DNA from: an uncultured Granulosicoccaceae bacterium
GTDB lineage: Bacteria; Pseudomonadota; Gammaproteobacteria; Granulosicoccales; Granulosicoccaceae
Assembly (NCBI GenBank): GCA_937922945.1
Contig: CAKZUP010000065.1
Span: 23,307 to 87,306, forward strand
DNA length: 64,000 bases
Reading direction: 5' to 3'
Shown piece after piece: positions 13,186 to 23,401 of the stretch. How positions within the stretch are numbered: the first letter of the stretch is position 1; each line of letters starts with the position of its first letter. The position numbers were made by a program, and so were the translations under genes. The notes below the pieces were generated by a model. That model saw nothing but the letters and a program-made list of their open reading frames with translations. It searched no databases and had not been told where the DNA came from.

Positions 13186-14848
13186 AGTGAGCCTTTGCGT
13201 CGTAGAGGGTCTCGATGCTGATTTCTGATTGACCCAGGCTTTGGGCATACGCCTCAGTGTTTCGACGAGCCTTGCCGCGCACAAAAAACGGAATTTTCTT
13301 TAATTCGTTTTCGGCGTCTTTGGTCCAGCTTGTGGGTATCGGTTGATCTTGCAGCATTGCATCGGAATTATGCGCGACCAACGGCTGTGCGTAATCAGTA
13401 TCAACGTGTGTCGTGTCTTGACGTGCCTGCGTACCACGTTGTTTGCCGCCATGATCGGCAGCATGTTTACCGCCATGTTCACCACCATGTAAGTGAGAGG
13501 GTGCCACACTGTCATTGAACTCAAAGTCATCGCGAAACATATGCAACAAATGCTCTTCCAACCCCATAAGCAATGGGTGCACCCACGTGTCAAAAATTAC
13601 ATTGGCTCCTTCAAAACCCATCTGCGGAGAATAGCGAGCAGGAAAATCCTGCACGTGCACGGGAGCTGATATAACAGCGCACGGTATGCCAAGCCGTTTG
13701 GCTATGTGGCGTTCCATTTGTGTACCCAACACCAATTCAGGGTGCAATTCTTCGATATGCTGTTCAACGGTCAGGTAGTCATCGCAGATTAACGCTTCCA
13801 ACCCAAATTCGGCAGCTGCAGCTCGAACATCTCGGGCCATTTCGCGGCTAAATGTACCGAGGCCAACAACGTTAAAACCAAGCTCGTCTCGAGCAATGCG
13901 AGCTGCAGCTATAGCATGTGATCCATCAGCAAAAACAAATACGCGTTTACCATTCAAGTAGGTTGAATCAACCGAACGCGCGTACCAGGGAAGTCGGCTT
14001 CGATCAATCTGTTTCACAGAGCTAGCATCTATACCCGTTATCGCTTCAATTTCTTCGATGAACCTTACAGTTGCACCAACGCCAATAGGAACTGTTTTAA
14101 CAAACGGTTGTTGGTAGGTTTTTTCAAGCCACACACATAACGTTCTGGCAATTTCCGGGTATAGGCAGATATTAAAATCAGCATCCGGAATACGATGGAG
14201 TTGCGGGGTGGTGGCGTTTAGAGGTGCTACCACATTAACTTCGATACCTACTTGGTCCAGCAACTGGCAAATCTCTACGACATCGTCTCGACATCTAAAC
14301 CCCAGACTGCTTGGACCAAGTATGTTTGCTTTGGGCCGAGGTTTAGCGTTGATTAGCGTTTCTTCTTTACTATGGGGACTACTATTAGCGCTGATGTTTG
14401 CTGTAGCGCTGGCCAGTACATATCGAACCAAATAATAGAACGATTCGCTGGCGCCCCAATTTTCCTTTTTGGAATACGCTGGCAGCTCAAGTGGAATCAC
14501 GGGTACAGGCAAGCCCATTCCTCTAGCCAATGAGCCTGGCTGATCTTGAATGAGTTCGGCGGTGCATGATTCGCCAACCATTAGCACATTCGGTTGGTAT
14601 CGATCGTAGGCTTTTTTAATTGTCTCTTTCAGCATGTTTGCGGTATCTTCACCAAGATCACGAGCCTGAAAGGTGCTGTAGGTTACGGGAGGCCGACGCT
14701 GTTGTCGCTCGATCATGGTGAATAACAGATCGGCATATGTGTCACCCTGAGGTGCATGTATAACGTAATGCACATCTTGCATTGATGTTGCAATGCGCAT
14801 AGCCCCCACATGCGGTGGGCCCTCGTATGTCCATAAGGCCAATTCCAT
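13175..14848 (-). CDS. bchB: Dark-operative protochlorophyllide reductase subunit BchB
   Basis: BchB pairs with BchN to reduce ring D of protochlorophyllide. The key residues known from DPOR structures are at the expected positions: D36 (unusual aspartate ligand of the 4Fe-4S cluster), C95 (VGESCTAEL) and the proton-donating D274 (TGID). At 557 residues it is on the long side because of a His/Gly-rich insert at residues 451-470 (seven His between 452 and 493) before the conserved C-terminal domain with [16 protein letters not shown]. It overlaps bchH and starts two bases after bchN. Confidence 0.96.
13439..13498 (-). other. His/Gly-rich insert within BchB
   Basis: Codons 451-470 of bchB encode a short stretch with H452, H454, H458, H462 and H466 among Gly and Lys; the DNA repeats a CCGCCATG-like word on the plus strand. 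It lies in the linker between the core of BchB and its C-terminal domain, a place that varies among species. The pattern could bind metal or be a simple-sequence expansion; the sequence cannot decide. Confidence 0.7.
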
Positions 14849-14850
14849 TG

Positions 14851-16574
<1,724 letters not shown>

Positions 16575-16619
16575 CGAATATCGTTCTCTTAGCGCTGCTT
16601 GAGTTAGTTTTCATCGTTG

Positions 16620-16648
16620 AGTGTATGTTGGAGGAAAAAAAGTGTCAA
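16620..16648 (-). promoter_or_regulatory. Sigma-70 promoter of bchF operon
   Basis: Read on the minus strand, TTGACA (16648-16643), a 17-base spacer and TACACT (16625-16620) make a near-consensus promoter about 45 bases before the bchF start codon. The -35 hexamer lies inside the PpsR operator 16643-16660, so repressor binding would block polymerase directly. Confidence 0.7.
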
Positions 16649-16660
16649 CTAAAATAGACA
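16643..16660. promoter_or_regulatory. PpsR/CrtJ operator, bchF-proximal
   Basis: TGTCAACTAAAATAGACA fits the TGT-N12-ACA consensus with the extended TGTC...GACA arms. It overlaps the -35 box of the bchF promoter. Confidence 0.85.
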
Positions 16661-16672
16661 CTCTCTTTTGTT

Positions 16673-16689
16673 CTATGTAAATTACATAG
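16673..16689. promoter_or_regulatory. Palindrome CTATGTAA-A-TTACATAG between the two operators
   Basis: Eight-base perfect arms around a single centre base. The spacing differs from the PpsR operator, so it would suit a different dimeric DNA-binding protein. No known regulator is assigned from the sequence. Confidence 0.55.
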
Positions 16690-16717
16690 GTCAAATTGAT
16701 GCAGTTTTTTATACGTG

Positions 16718-16735
16718 TGTCTAGTTTGTTTGACA
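16718..16735. promoter_or_regulatory. PpsR/CrtJ operator, ppaA-proximal, with -35 box
   Basis: TGTCTAGTTTGTTTGACA is a full TGTC-N10-GACA site. Its right arm forms TTGACA (16730-16735), which with TAGGTT 17 bases downstream could be the plus-strand promoter of ppaA; the -10 is weak. Confidence 0.8.
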
Positions 16736-16878
16736 CGCAAACCCATTTCACATAGGTTGGAAACAGGCCAGACAATCTCAGACCAAGTCGGCTCTCGGTG
16801 TACCTGCAACACAACCACACGACGTAAAGGAAGGTGAGCTCTGGTGGCATGTAATCGTAAAAGGCAATCAGCGAATTA

Positions 16879-17733
16879 ATGAGTGAATTAACTGACCCTA
16901 TTGAAAAAAAGCTTCTCCAAGCAAAAGAAGAAGCCAATATTCCTATCGATAAGCTTCTAAAGGCGGTAGAGGGGGAGTTAATACCGCGCTTAATGATGTC
17001 CCACCTTGTCGACGTGCCCGATAGTATTCTGGGCCGTGAGGAAGTTGAGCGATTTTCAAATAATCACTGGACGGGAGCGGCTAGCATTGAACACTTCGCG
17101 CAACTGTGTGTCGATGGTGAAAGTTCAAGAATGCGCAACAATGTTGACGAACTGATTGAAAATGGCGTCTCCATTGAAACGATATACATGCTTTTGCTCG
17201 CACCAACAGCTCATCATCTGGGTGATCGATGGTTAAACGACACATTGAGCTTTATCGATGTGCATATGAGCCTGCTGCGTCTTCATCAACTTATCCACAG
17301 TCTTGAACTGGTTGGTCCAGTTGCGGATTCATCAGACACTAAAAGTATTTTGATAGCAGCCACCCCAGGCGATCAGCATACATTCAGCGCTACATTGGTT
17401 TGCGATATTTTCAGGCGTGCCGGGTGGACTGTTGCCAACCAGAGTGGTCAGTCGGAAGAACTGTTGCTGCAAAAAATCATGTCCACCGACTATGCTTGGA
17501 TTGGCTTCTCCCTACACAACAGTGAGTCTTACGGAGTACTGAAAAATCTCATAGCGCGTGTCCGCAAATCTATCAGCCAAGACGGGCCTTCGATCGTGGT
17601 AGGGGGAGACTATTTAAAACGGCACCCTGAGCACATGGATGCATTGGGTGCTGATTTATGCGTACTGGATGGTGCATCCGCTGTCGAAGAAGTCACACAA
17701 TACATGGAGAAACACCATCGTTTAGTACGATGA
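16879..17733 (+). CDS. ppaA: PpaA/AerR family B12-binding photosynthesis regulator
   Basis: A 284-residue regulator with an N-terminal helical B12-cap region (LAPTAHHLGDRW at 108-119) and a C-terminal Rossmann-like cobalamin-binding domain (about 155-280). AerR/PpaA proteins bind cobalamin and counteract PpsR/CrtJ in response to light. The axial histidine is H167 in PGDQHTFS; the family DxHxxG motif ends in Ser here instead of Gly. Position next to ppsR and divergent from bchF is the standard arrangement. The ribosome site before ATG 16879 is weak. Confidence 0.88.
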   Translation: MSELTDPIEKKLLQAKEEANIPIDKLLKAVEGELIPRLMMSHLVDVPDSILGREEVERFSNNHWTGAASIEHFAQLCVDGESSRMRNNVDELIENGVSIETIYMLLLAPTAHHLGDRWLNDTLSFIDVHMSLLRLHQLIHSLELVGPVADSSDTKSILIAATPGDQHTFSATLVCDIFRRAGWTVANQSGQSEELLLQKIMSTDYAWIGFSLHNSESYGVLKNLIARVRKSISQDGPSIVVGGDYLKRHPEHMDALGADLCVLDGASAVEEVTQYMEKHHRLVR

Positions 17734-17777
17734 AGACCTTGATCGGCTGAAAATGGCATATACTATACGTCAATGCA

Positions 17778-17831
17778 AATGGTGCAACATGCCTGTCAGT
17801 TAGCGCAGACACTATTTAATGTTGCACCATT
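17778..17831. repeat. 13-bp inverted repeat enclosing the ppsR operator
   Basis: AATGGTGCAACAT at 17778-17790 is perfectly repeated in inverse orientation at 17819-17831, with 28 bases between that contain the operator at 17794-17811. In RNA it would form a 13-pair stem at the end of ppaA, lacking a U-run; in DNA it could be an operator or a cruciform. It lies 45 bases after ppaA and ends 28 bases before ppsR. Confidence 0.8.
17794..17811. promoter_or_regulatory. PpsR/CrtJ operator upstream of ppsR
   Basis: TGTCAGTTAGCGCAGACA fits TGTC-N10-GACA exactly and lies 47 bases before the ppsR start, suggesting autoregulation. Confidence 0.85.
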
Positions 17832-17858
17832 CGTATTCACCCCCCAAAGGCCCTAGAG

Positions 17859-19271
17859 ATGCATTCATTTAAAGCTCCATCGGAAAACATTGGCACGATT
17901 GAGGGCCATACTGCCGCGCAATTGCTCAGCGCAGCTGCCGATGTTGCCCTTGTTATAGATCAGCGTGGAGTTATCCGCGATGTATCGTTTGGAAGTAGCG
18001 ACTTGCTCAAGCGTGGCTTTCAACAGTGGATAGGTACCAAATGGATTGATACGGTTGCACGCGACAGCCGGCACAAAATAACCGAATTCCTTTCTGCAAC
18101 TAAAGAAGAAAGCAGAGAACCGAGGCAGGTTAATCATCGTCTGGAGGATGGTACAAATTTAATGGTCATGTACAGCGTTGTACCGCTAGAGGAGCGTGGG
18201 CACATTATCGCTGTAGGGAAAGATCTGAGCTCGCTTGAAAAAATGCAGCAAAAACTGGTTAACGTGCAGTGCGCCATGGAACGTGACTTTGCCCGCTTGA
18301 GCCAGTATGAAACGCGCTACCGAGTATTGTTTCAAACTTCTGCCGAAGCTATTTTGATCGCTAATGCAGACAACTTCAAAGTGCTGGAAGCGAATCCGGT
18401 TGCGTGCGAACTACTCGATTTGGATGAACGTAAGCTGGTTTCGCATAGTTTATTGCGTCATTTCAAAGGCGATCAGAAATCTGAAATCGAAAAAGCGCTG
18501 AATCGGTTGGCTGATTCTGGAAAGTCTTCTGAATTAGAATTAACACCAGATGGTGACCGAGTTGGATTAACCGTAGGAATGTCTTTATTCAAGATAGAAG
18601 GCATCGCTCATATATTAGTTCGATTGCAAAAAGTTGCAGCCGAAGGTGATTCTCCAAAATTTGCGCAAGCGGAATCTGAGCAGTTTGAACGTTTGTCTGC
18701 ACTGGTTGAGAATGCGCCCGATGCGCTTGTGGTTACCGATAAGAATGGCGTTATTCTGACGGCGAATTCTGAATTTCTCGATCTTGCTCAATTGGCAGGA
18801 GCAGAAATGGCGAACGGATCGTCATTGGCGAATTGGCTGGGTCACGGTACTGTCGACTTTTCTGTCATAACCAGTAGTTTGCGTGAGCATGGCACCGTTA
18901 GATTGTATAGAACGGAATTGCGTGGAGAATTTGGTTCCAGAGTAGACGTTGAAGTGTCGGCGGTGAACGTGTCCGATGGAGGTGTGAATTGCCTGGGATT
19001 CTCGATCAGAAATATCAGCCGGCGTTTTAGCGCGGCAAACGACGAGTCAGACGTACGACCTCGCACTAACGACCAACTTACCGAGCTTATTGGTCGTGTA
19101 CCGCTAAAAGAACTGGTGAGAGAATCTACCGAACTTATCGAACAGCTATGCATTCAGGCCGCATTAAAACGTACTGGTAACAACCGAGCGTCAGCAGCGG
19201 AGCTTCTGGGTCTGAGCCGGCAAAGCTTATACGTTAAGCTCCGTTTATACTCGATGGAATCGGACGAGTAA
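17859..19271 (+). CDS. ppsR: Photosynthesis gene repressor PpsR/CrtJ
   Basis: PpsR represses bch, crt and antenna genes in oxygen. The 470-residue protein has an N-terminal PAS-like region (about 22-135), a Gln-rich linker helix, PAS domains at about 155-260 and 280-400, and a C-terminal Fis-type helix-turn-helix with the motif NNRASAAELLGLSRQSLYVK. C431, at the start of the HTH segment, corresponds by position to the redox-active cysteine studied in Rhodobacter CrtJ. Eight operators matching its consensus are present in the window, including one before its own gene. Confidence 0.95.
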   Translation: MHSFKAPSENIGTIEGHTAAQLLSAAADVALVIDQRGVIRDVSFGSSDLLKRGFQQWIGTKWIDTVARDSRHKITEFLSATKEESREPRQVNHRLEDGTNLMVMYSVVPLEERGHIIAVGKDLSSLEKMQQKLVNVQCAMERDFARLSQYETRYRVLFQTSAEAILIANADNFKVLEANPVACELLDLDERKLVSHSLLRHFKGDQKSEIEKALNRLADSGKSSELELTPDGDRVGLTVGMSLFKIEGIAHILVRLQKVAAEGDSPKFAQAESEQFERLSALVENAPDALVVTDKNGVILTANSEFLDLAQLAGAEMANGSSLANWLGHGTVDFSVITSSLREHGTVRLYRTELRGEFGSRVDVEVSAVNVSDGGVNCLGFSIRNISRRFSAANDESDVRPRTNDQLTELIGRVPLKELVRESTELIEQLCIQAALKRTGNNRASAAELLGLSRQSLYVKLRLYSMESDE

Positions 19272-19274
19272 AAG

Positions 19275-19319
19275 TGTAAATTAAACTTGACACATAGTGA
19301 CTGTAGCATGTAGCTTACA
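19275..19319. promoter_or_regulatory. Paired PpsR operators and promoter of bchG
   Basis: Two TGT-N12-ACA sites lie at 19275-19292 and 19302-19319, 9 bases apart; the first begins 4 bases after the ppsR stop. TTGACA (19287-19292), an 18-base spacer and TAGCTT (19311-19316) form a plausible promoter covered by both sites. Initiation seven bases beyond the -10 would fall at the bchG start codon, so the transcript may be leaderless. Confidence 0.75.
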
Positions 19320-19322
19320 GTC

Positions 19323-20231
19323 ATGCCGCTATCGACCCCTCTAGATTCTCCCAACCGCTCGCTTTCACCCTCGGCAGTGCTCGAGCTGCTAAAACCAATA
19401 ACCTGGTTCCCACCGATGTGGGCGTTCATGTGTGGTGTTGTGTCTGTCAGCCAACCTGCATCTAGCCACCTATGGACGATCTTTCTAGGTGTGTTGTTAA
19501 CAGGCCCGTTGGTTTGTGCAACCAGTCAAGCTGTTAACGACTGGTTTGATCGAGAAGTGGATGCGATCAATGAGCCTCACAGGCCAATTCCCAGTGGTCG
19601 AATTCCCGGTAAATGGGGTTTGTACATCGGCATTATCTGGACCGTTCTTTCTCTGTGTGTTGCTGCGCTGCTGGGTAAAGTGGTTGTTGTAGCAACTATT
19701 GTCGGGCTAAGCCTGGCCTGGGCTTATAGTGCACCACCGTTTCGTTTGAAACAGAATGGCTGGTTGGGTAATACGGCGGTTGGTGCCTGTTACGAGGGCC
19801 TGCCTTGGATAACCGGCGCAGCAGTTTTAAGTGCCGGCCAGATGCCGGATAATCAAATTATCCTAATGGCTGCTCTGTACAGTGCCGGGGCTATTGGCAT
19901 CATGATTTTGAACGATTTTAAATCCATCAATGGCGATACAACACTGGGACTGAAATCGATACCAGTGCAGCTCGGCGCAGACAACGCTGCACGCTTTGCC
20001 TGTGTCGTCATGGCTTTGGCGCAGGTCATCGTCGTCGGCTTGTTGTTCCTGTGGGGGCAGACTGTTTTTGCATGCATTGTTGGACTCTTCTTGCTGATTC
20101 AGGTTTGGCTGATGCGTCGCTTTCTGAGCGATCCTGAAGGATTCGCTCCCTGGTACAACAAAACCGGTATTTCTCTATATGTGCTTGGTATGTTGGCCAC
20201 GGCGATTGCACTGCGCACGCTTAGTACCTAG
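19323..20231 (+). CDS. bchG: Bacteriochlorophyll synthase (chlorophyllide esterase, UbiA family)
   Basis: BchG attaches the geranylgeranyl (later phytyl) tail to bacteriochlorophyllide a. The 302-residue protein has eight to nine membrane helices and the two Asp-rich prenyl-binding motifs NDWFDREVD (72-80) and NDFKSINGD. The N-terminal stretch LLKPITWFPPMWAF is typical of BchG. No Shine-Dalgarno sequence precedes ATG 19323, because the second PpsR site ends three bases before it. Confidence 0.95.
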   Translation: MPLSTPLDSPNRSLSPSAVLELLKPITWFPPMWAFMCGVVSVSQPASSHLWTIFLGVLLTGPLVCATSQAVNDWFDREVDAINEPHRPIPSGRIPGKWGLYIGIIWTVLSLCVAALLGKVVVVATIVGLSLAWAYSAPPFRLKQNGWLGNTAVGACYEGLPWITGAAVLSAGQMPDNQIILMAALYSAGAIGIMILNDFKSINGDTTLGLKSIPVQLGADNAARFACVVMALAQVIVVGLLFLWGQTVFACIVGLFLLIQVWLMRRFLSDPEGFAPWYNKTGISLYVLGMLATAIALRTLST

Positions 20232-20275
20232 TCGTTATTAAACACTATTCACTGATCACTGAAGGAATACTGACC

Positions 20276-21664
20276 ATGTCAAAGAATCAGGCGTTAGGCA
20301 TCTTTGGGATTCTTCGCTTTGGGCTAGTGCAAACAGCACTGGGTGCGATTGTAGTGTTAACCACAACAACCATCAATCGCGTTATGGCAGTAGAGCTTGC
20401 GTTGCCAGCGTTGCTGCCGGGTCTATTGGTGGGGCTGCATTACGCGATACAAATCACCAGACCAAAACTAGGTTATAACTCCGATCTTGGTGGTAAGCGC
20501 ACCCCTTGGATCATTGGCGGCATGGCCGTGTTAGCTATTGGCGGGGTATTAGCTGCGGTTTCCACTTTACTGGCATCGACCAATACCGTAGCGGGAATAG
20601 CTTTAGCATTCGTCGCTTTTATTATGGTGGGTATAGGCGTTGGTTGTTCCGGAACCGCCTTGCTGGTCTTGTTATCAAAATGTGTCACTCCCAAACAACG
20701 CGGTGGAGCGGCCACCACAGTTTGGATCATGATGATTATAGGCTTTATCTTTACTACCGTGCTCGCAGGAAAGTATCTCGACCCATTCTCATATGAGCGA
20801 TTGGTGCTTGTCACCTCAGTCGTGTCTTTGATTGCCTTTAGCGTGGCGACCTTGTCGATTTGGGGAATTGAGAAAAAACATATTCAAACACCTGACGCAT
20901 CAGACATTAATTCGCTCCAGAAGGCAGATCCTTCAGCTGATGCTGAACCGCCTTTTAGGCAAGCATTGCAAGCAGTTTGGCGAGAGGCTGAGTCAAGAAA
21001 ATTTAGCATATTCGTGTTTGTTTCCATGTTGGCCTACAGTGCTCAGGATCTCATACTTGAACCATTTGCCGGTGCGGTGTTTTCTATGACACCAGGCGAA
21101 TCTACGCAACTCTCTGGTACGCAGCATGGTGGCGTACTCATGGGTATGTTACTGGTAGCGCTGTTTTGTAGCGTAATAGGCGGTAAGCGTCTGGGTTCAT
21201 TGCGCCTATGGACCATGGGTGGGTGCATCGCATCGGCTGCTGCGCTTTTTACGATCGGCATGGGCGGCTTACTGAGCCCTCAGTTTTTTCCTTTGAGTAT
21301 CGCGGTATTCTTTTTAGGCTTAGCCAATGGTGCATTTGCAGTAGCTGCCATAGGCTCAATGATGGATCTCGTTGGCAAGGGTATGAAGAAACGCGAAGGC
21401 TTGCGAATGGGGCTTTGGGGTGCCGCACAGGCTATTGCATTTGGTATAGCAGGCGTAGGCGCTACGGCATTGGTTGATATTGCAAAATGGTTTAGTGGTG
21501 AGGTTTATATTGCCTATGCAATTGTTTTTGTGCTGCAAGCATTGCTATTTTTAGTTGCAGCACGGTTAGCCAATGATGTTTACCAGCCAGCCCCCGAATC
21601 GGCAGTAAAAACACAAGCTCATCTCAATGACATTGGTAGCTTTGCACTGGATCAAGAGCGATGA
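20276..21664 (+). CDS. PucC-family membrane protein between bchG and bchP
   Basis: A 462-residue, twelve-helix MFS-type protein of the same family as LhaA, commonly called the 44.5 kDa bacteriochlorophyll synthase subunit in older annotation. Shared features are TTTINRVMAVELALPALLPG near the start and GKRTPWIIGG in the first loop. It starts 44 bases after bchG and overlaps bchP by four bases. A role in bacteriochlorophyll delivery to the antenna is the family inference; it is not itself the synthase. Confidence 0.88.
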   Translation: MSKNQALGIFGILRFGLVQTALGAIVVLTTTTINRVMAVELALPALLPGLLVGLHYAIQITRPKLGYNSDLGGKRTPWIIGGMAVLAIGGVLAAVSTLLASTNTVAGIALAFVAFIMVGIGVGCSGTALLVLLSKCVTPKQRGGAATTVWIMMIIGFIFTTVLAGKYLDPFSYERLVLVTSVVSLIAFSVATLSIWGIEKKHIQTPDASDINSLQKADPSADAEPPFRQALQAVWREAESRKFSIFVFVSMLAYSAQDLILEPFAGAVFSMTPGESTQLSGTQHGGVLMGMLLVALFCSVIGGKRLGSLRLWTMGGCIASAAALFTIGMGGLLSPQFFPLSIAVFFLGLANGAFAVAAIGSMMDLVGKGMKKREGLRMGLWGAAQAIAFGIAGVGATALVDIAKWFSGEVYIAYAIVFVLQALLFLVAARLANDVYQPAPESAVKTQAHLNDIGSFALDQER

Positions 21665-22884
21665 ATAGCGTTACATACGATGTTGTTGTTGTCGGAGGTG
21701 GACCAGCAGGAGCAACAGCTGCTAATGATCTTGCACAAGCCGGCGCTAGCGTGTTGCTACTTGATAGAGCAGGGAGAGTAAAGCCATGCGGAGGTGCTGT
21801 TCCACCGCAATTGTTGCGTGATTTCGATGTGCCCGAAACTGTATTGGAAGCTAAAGTTGGCTCGGCGAGAATGGTGTCTCCAACGCAACGTACCGTCGAA
21901 ATGCCCATAAAGAAGGGCTTCGTCGGCATGGTTGATCGTGCAAGCTTTGATGAATGGTTGCGCTGTCGCGCAGCTGAGTCGGGTGCTACGCGTATTGAAG
22001 GTACGTTCGAAACATTAGGCCCATCAAAAGACGGTTACATTGAACTGACTTATCGAGAAGGTGCAAAGTCAACATTGTCACGCCGCGCTAATATGACAGG
22101 AATCAAGACCATCCGCACCCGTTATGTCATTGGCGCCGACGGTGCCAATTCTAAAGTAGGCAAGCAAGCGATTGGCGGTGCCGACAAACTAGCGTCTGTG
22201 TTTGCCTATCATGAGATTATCAAAACACCAACAGCAATGACACCACGGGCTCGTGCACGGTGTGATGTGATTTACGATGGTAGTCTTTCCCCGGATTTTT
22301 ATAGCTGGGTCTTTCCACACGGCGATACAATCAGTGTGGGTACTGGAACGGCGGAACAAGGCTATGGAATACGTGGGTCGGTAACGGAGCTTCGAACGCG
22401 CATCGGTTTGGATGAGGCAGAGACTATCCGTAAAGAAGGAGCCCCCATACCATTAAAGCCCTTGAAGCGTTGGGACGATGGCAAGCATGTGCTCTTGGCG
22501 GGCGATGCTGCCGGTGTAGTTGCCCCTGCATCAGGAGAAGGTATTTTTTATGCTATGACGTCTGGGCGCATCGCAGCACAAGTTATTGAAGAAGTATTGC
22601 AAACGGGCAACGCAAAAACGCTGCGACTTGCTCGTAAACGATTTCTTCGTGCCCACGGAAAAGTATTCATGGTGTTAGGCGCTATGCAATATTTCTGGTA
22701 CTCCACCGATAAACGGCGCGAACGCTTTGTCACCATGTGTGCTGATGAGGATGTTCAACGACTAACGTGGGAATCTTACTTGAACAAGCGCCTGGTGCGA
22801 CATGATTACTTTGCGCATATTAAAATCTTCTTCAAAGATATGGCGCATCTTGTTGGTATTGGCGCAGCGGATGGTCGGCGCTAA
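21661..22884 (+). CDS. bchP: Geranylgeranyl reductase
   Basis: BchP reduces three double bonds of the geranylgeranyl tail of bacteriochlorophyll to phytyl. The 407-residue flavoprotein shows the FAD-binding motif VVVGGGPAGATAAN near residue 10, the substrate-site stretch KPCGGAVPP and the second FAD motif LLAGDAAGVVAPASGEGI. Coupled by ATGA overlap to the preceding gene. Confidence 0.95.
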   Translation: MNSVTYDVVVVGGGPAGATAANDLAQAGASVLLLDRAGRVKPCGGAVPPQLLRDFDVPETVLEAKVGSARMVSPTQRTVEMPIKKGFVGMVDRASFDEWLRCRAAESGATRIEGTFETLGPSKDGYIELTYREGAKSTLSRRANMTGIKTIRTRYVIGADGANSKVGKQAIGGADKLASVFAYHEIIKTPTAMTPRARARCDVIYDGSLSPDFYSWVFPHGDTISVGTGTAEQGYGIRGSVTELRTRIGLDEAETIRKEGAPIPLKPLKRWDDGKHVLLAGDAAGVVAPASGEGIFYAMTSGRIAAQVIEEVLQTGNAKTLRLARKRFLRAHGKVFMVLGAMQYFWYSTDKRRERFVTMCADEDVQRLTWESYLNKRLVRHDYFAHIKIFFKDMAHLVGIGAADGRR

Positions 22885-22927
22885 AGTGTCGTGAGACCAT
22901 CGCTTTTATTAGTGTTATGCTCGAAGA

Positions 22928-23401
22928 ATGTGGATTCCATACGCAGTAACAACAATTGCCATGGTCATCGTGGCCACCGCGGGTATATTTGCAACCGATA
23001 TCGGTCCATGGTATCGGGAGCTTACTAAACCATCGTGGCAGCCACCCGATTGGCTGTTTGGTCCCGCCTGGACCTCAATTTATATTTGCATCATCTTCTC
23101 GGTCGGTATGGTGTGGAATCGTGCTGCCGAGGAAGCGCAAACCACCATTATTATTTTACTGCTTATCAACTTTGTGTTGAACATACTTTGGAGTTTTTTA
23201 TTCTTCAAATTGCGCAGACCAGACCTCGCCTTGTTAGAAGTGGTGTTCCTTTGGCTTTCAATCGTTTCGCTTATCGTCTACTTTAAGGATATCCACGTTT
23301 TATCCAGTTGGTTATTGGTGCCTTACCTCGTTTGGGTAAGCTTTGCATCATTCCTAACACTGACTATAGTGCGGTTGAACGCTCCTTTTGGTAAAGCATG
23401 A
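22928..23401 (+). CDS. tspO: TspO/MBR family tryptophan-rich sensory protein
   Basis: A 157-residue, five-helix membrane protein. The conserved stretch KPSWQPPDWLFGPAWTSIY identifies the TspO/CrtK family. In Rhodobacter TspO binds porphyrin intermediates and dampens photosynthesis gene expression in oxygen. It lies 43 bases after bchP and ends inside the start of bciB by four bases, so it is in the pigment operon. Confidence 0.93.
   Translation: MWIPYAVTTIAMVIVATAGIFATDIGPWYRELTKPSWQPPDWLFGPAWTSIYICIIFSVGMVWNRAAEEAQTTIIILLLINFVLNILWSFLFFKLRRPDLALLEVVFLWLSIVSLIVYFKDIHVLSSWLLVPYLVWVSFASFLTLTIVRLNAPFGKA

Larger units (their letters stand above)
16575..16878. promoter_or_regulatory. Divergent bchF / ppaA control region
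   Basis: This 304-base gene-free stretch separates the two divergent operons. It holds two perfect TGTC-N10-GACA PpsR operators (16643-16660 and 16718-16735) with 57 bases between them, roughly the spacing at which paired PpsR/CrtJ sites cooperate or loop, and a distinct 17-base palindrome between them (16673-16689). Promoters for both directions overlap the operators. The part from about 16760 to 16878 shows only the ppaA leader and nothing else I can name. Confidence 0.85.

Noticed and set aside
13186..13284. Longer bchH start
   Set aside because: The 33 extra residues overlap bchB in another frame and are not BchH-like.
17778..17831. Rho-independent terminator of ppaA
   Set aside because: The stem has a 28-base loop and no downstream U-run.
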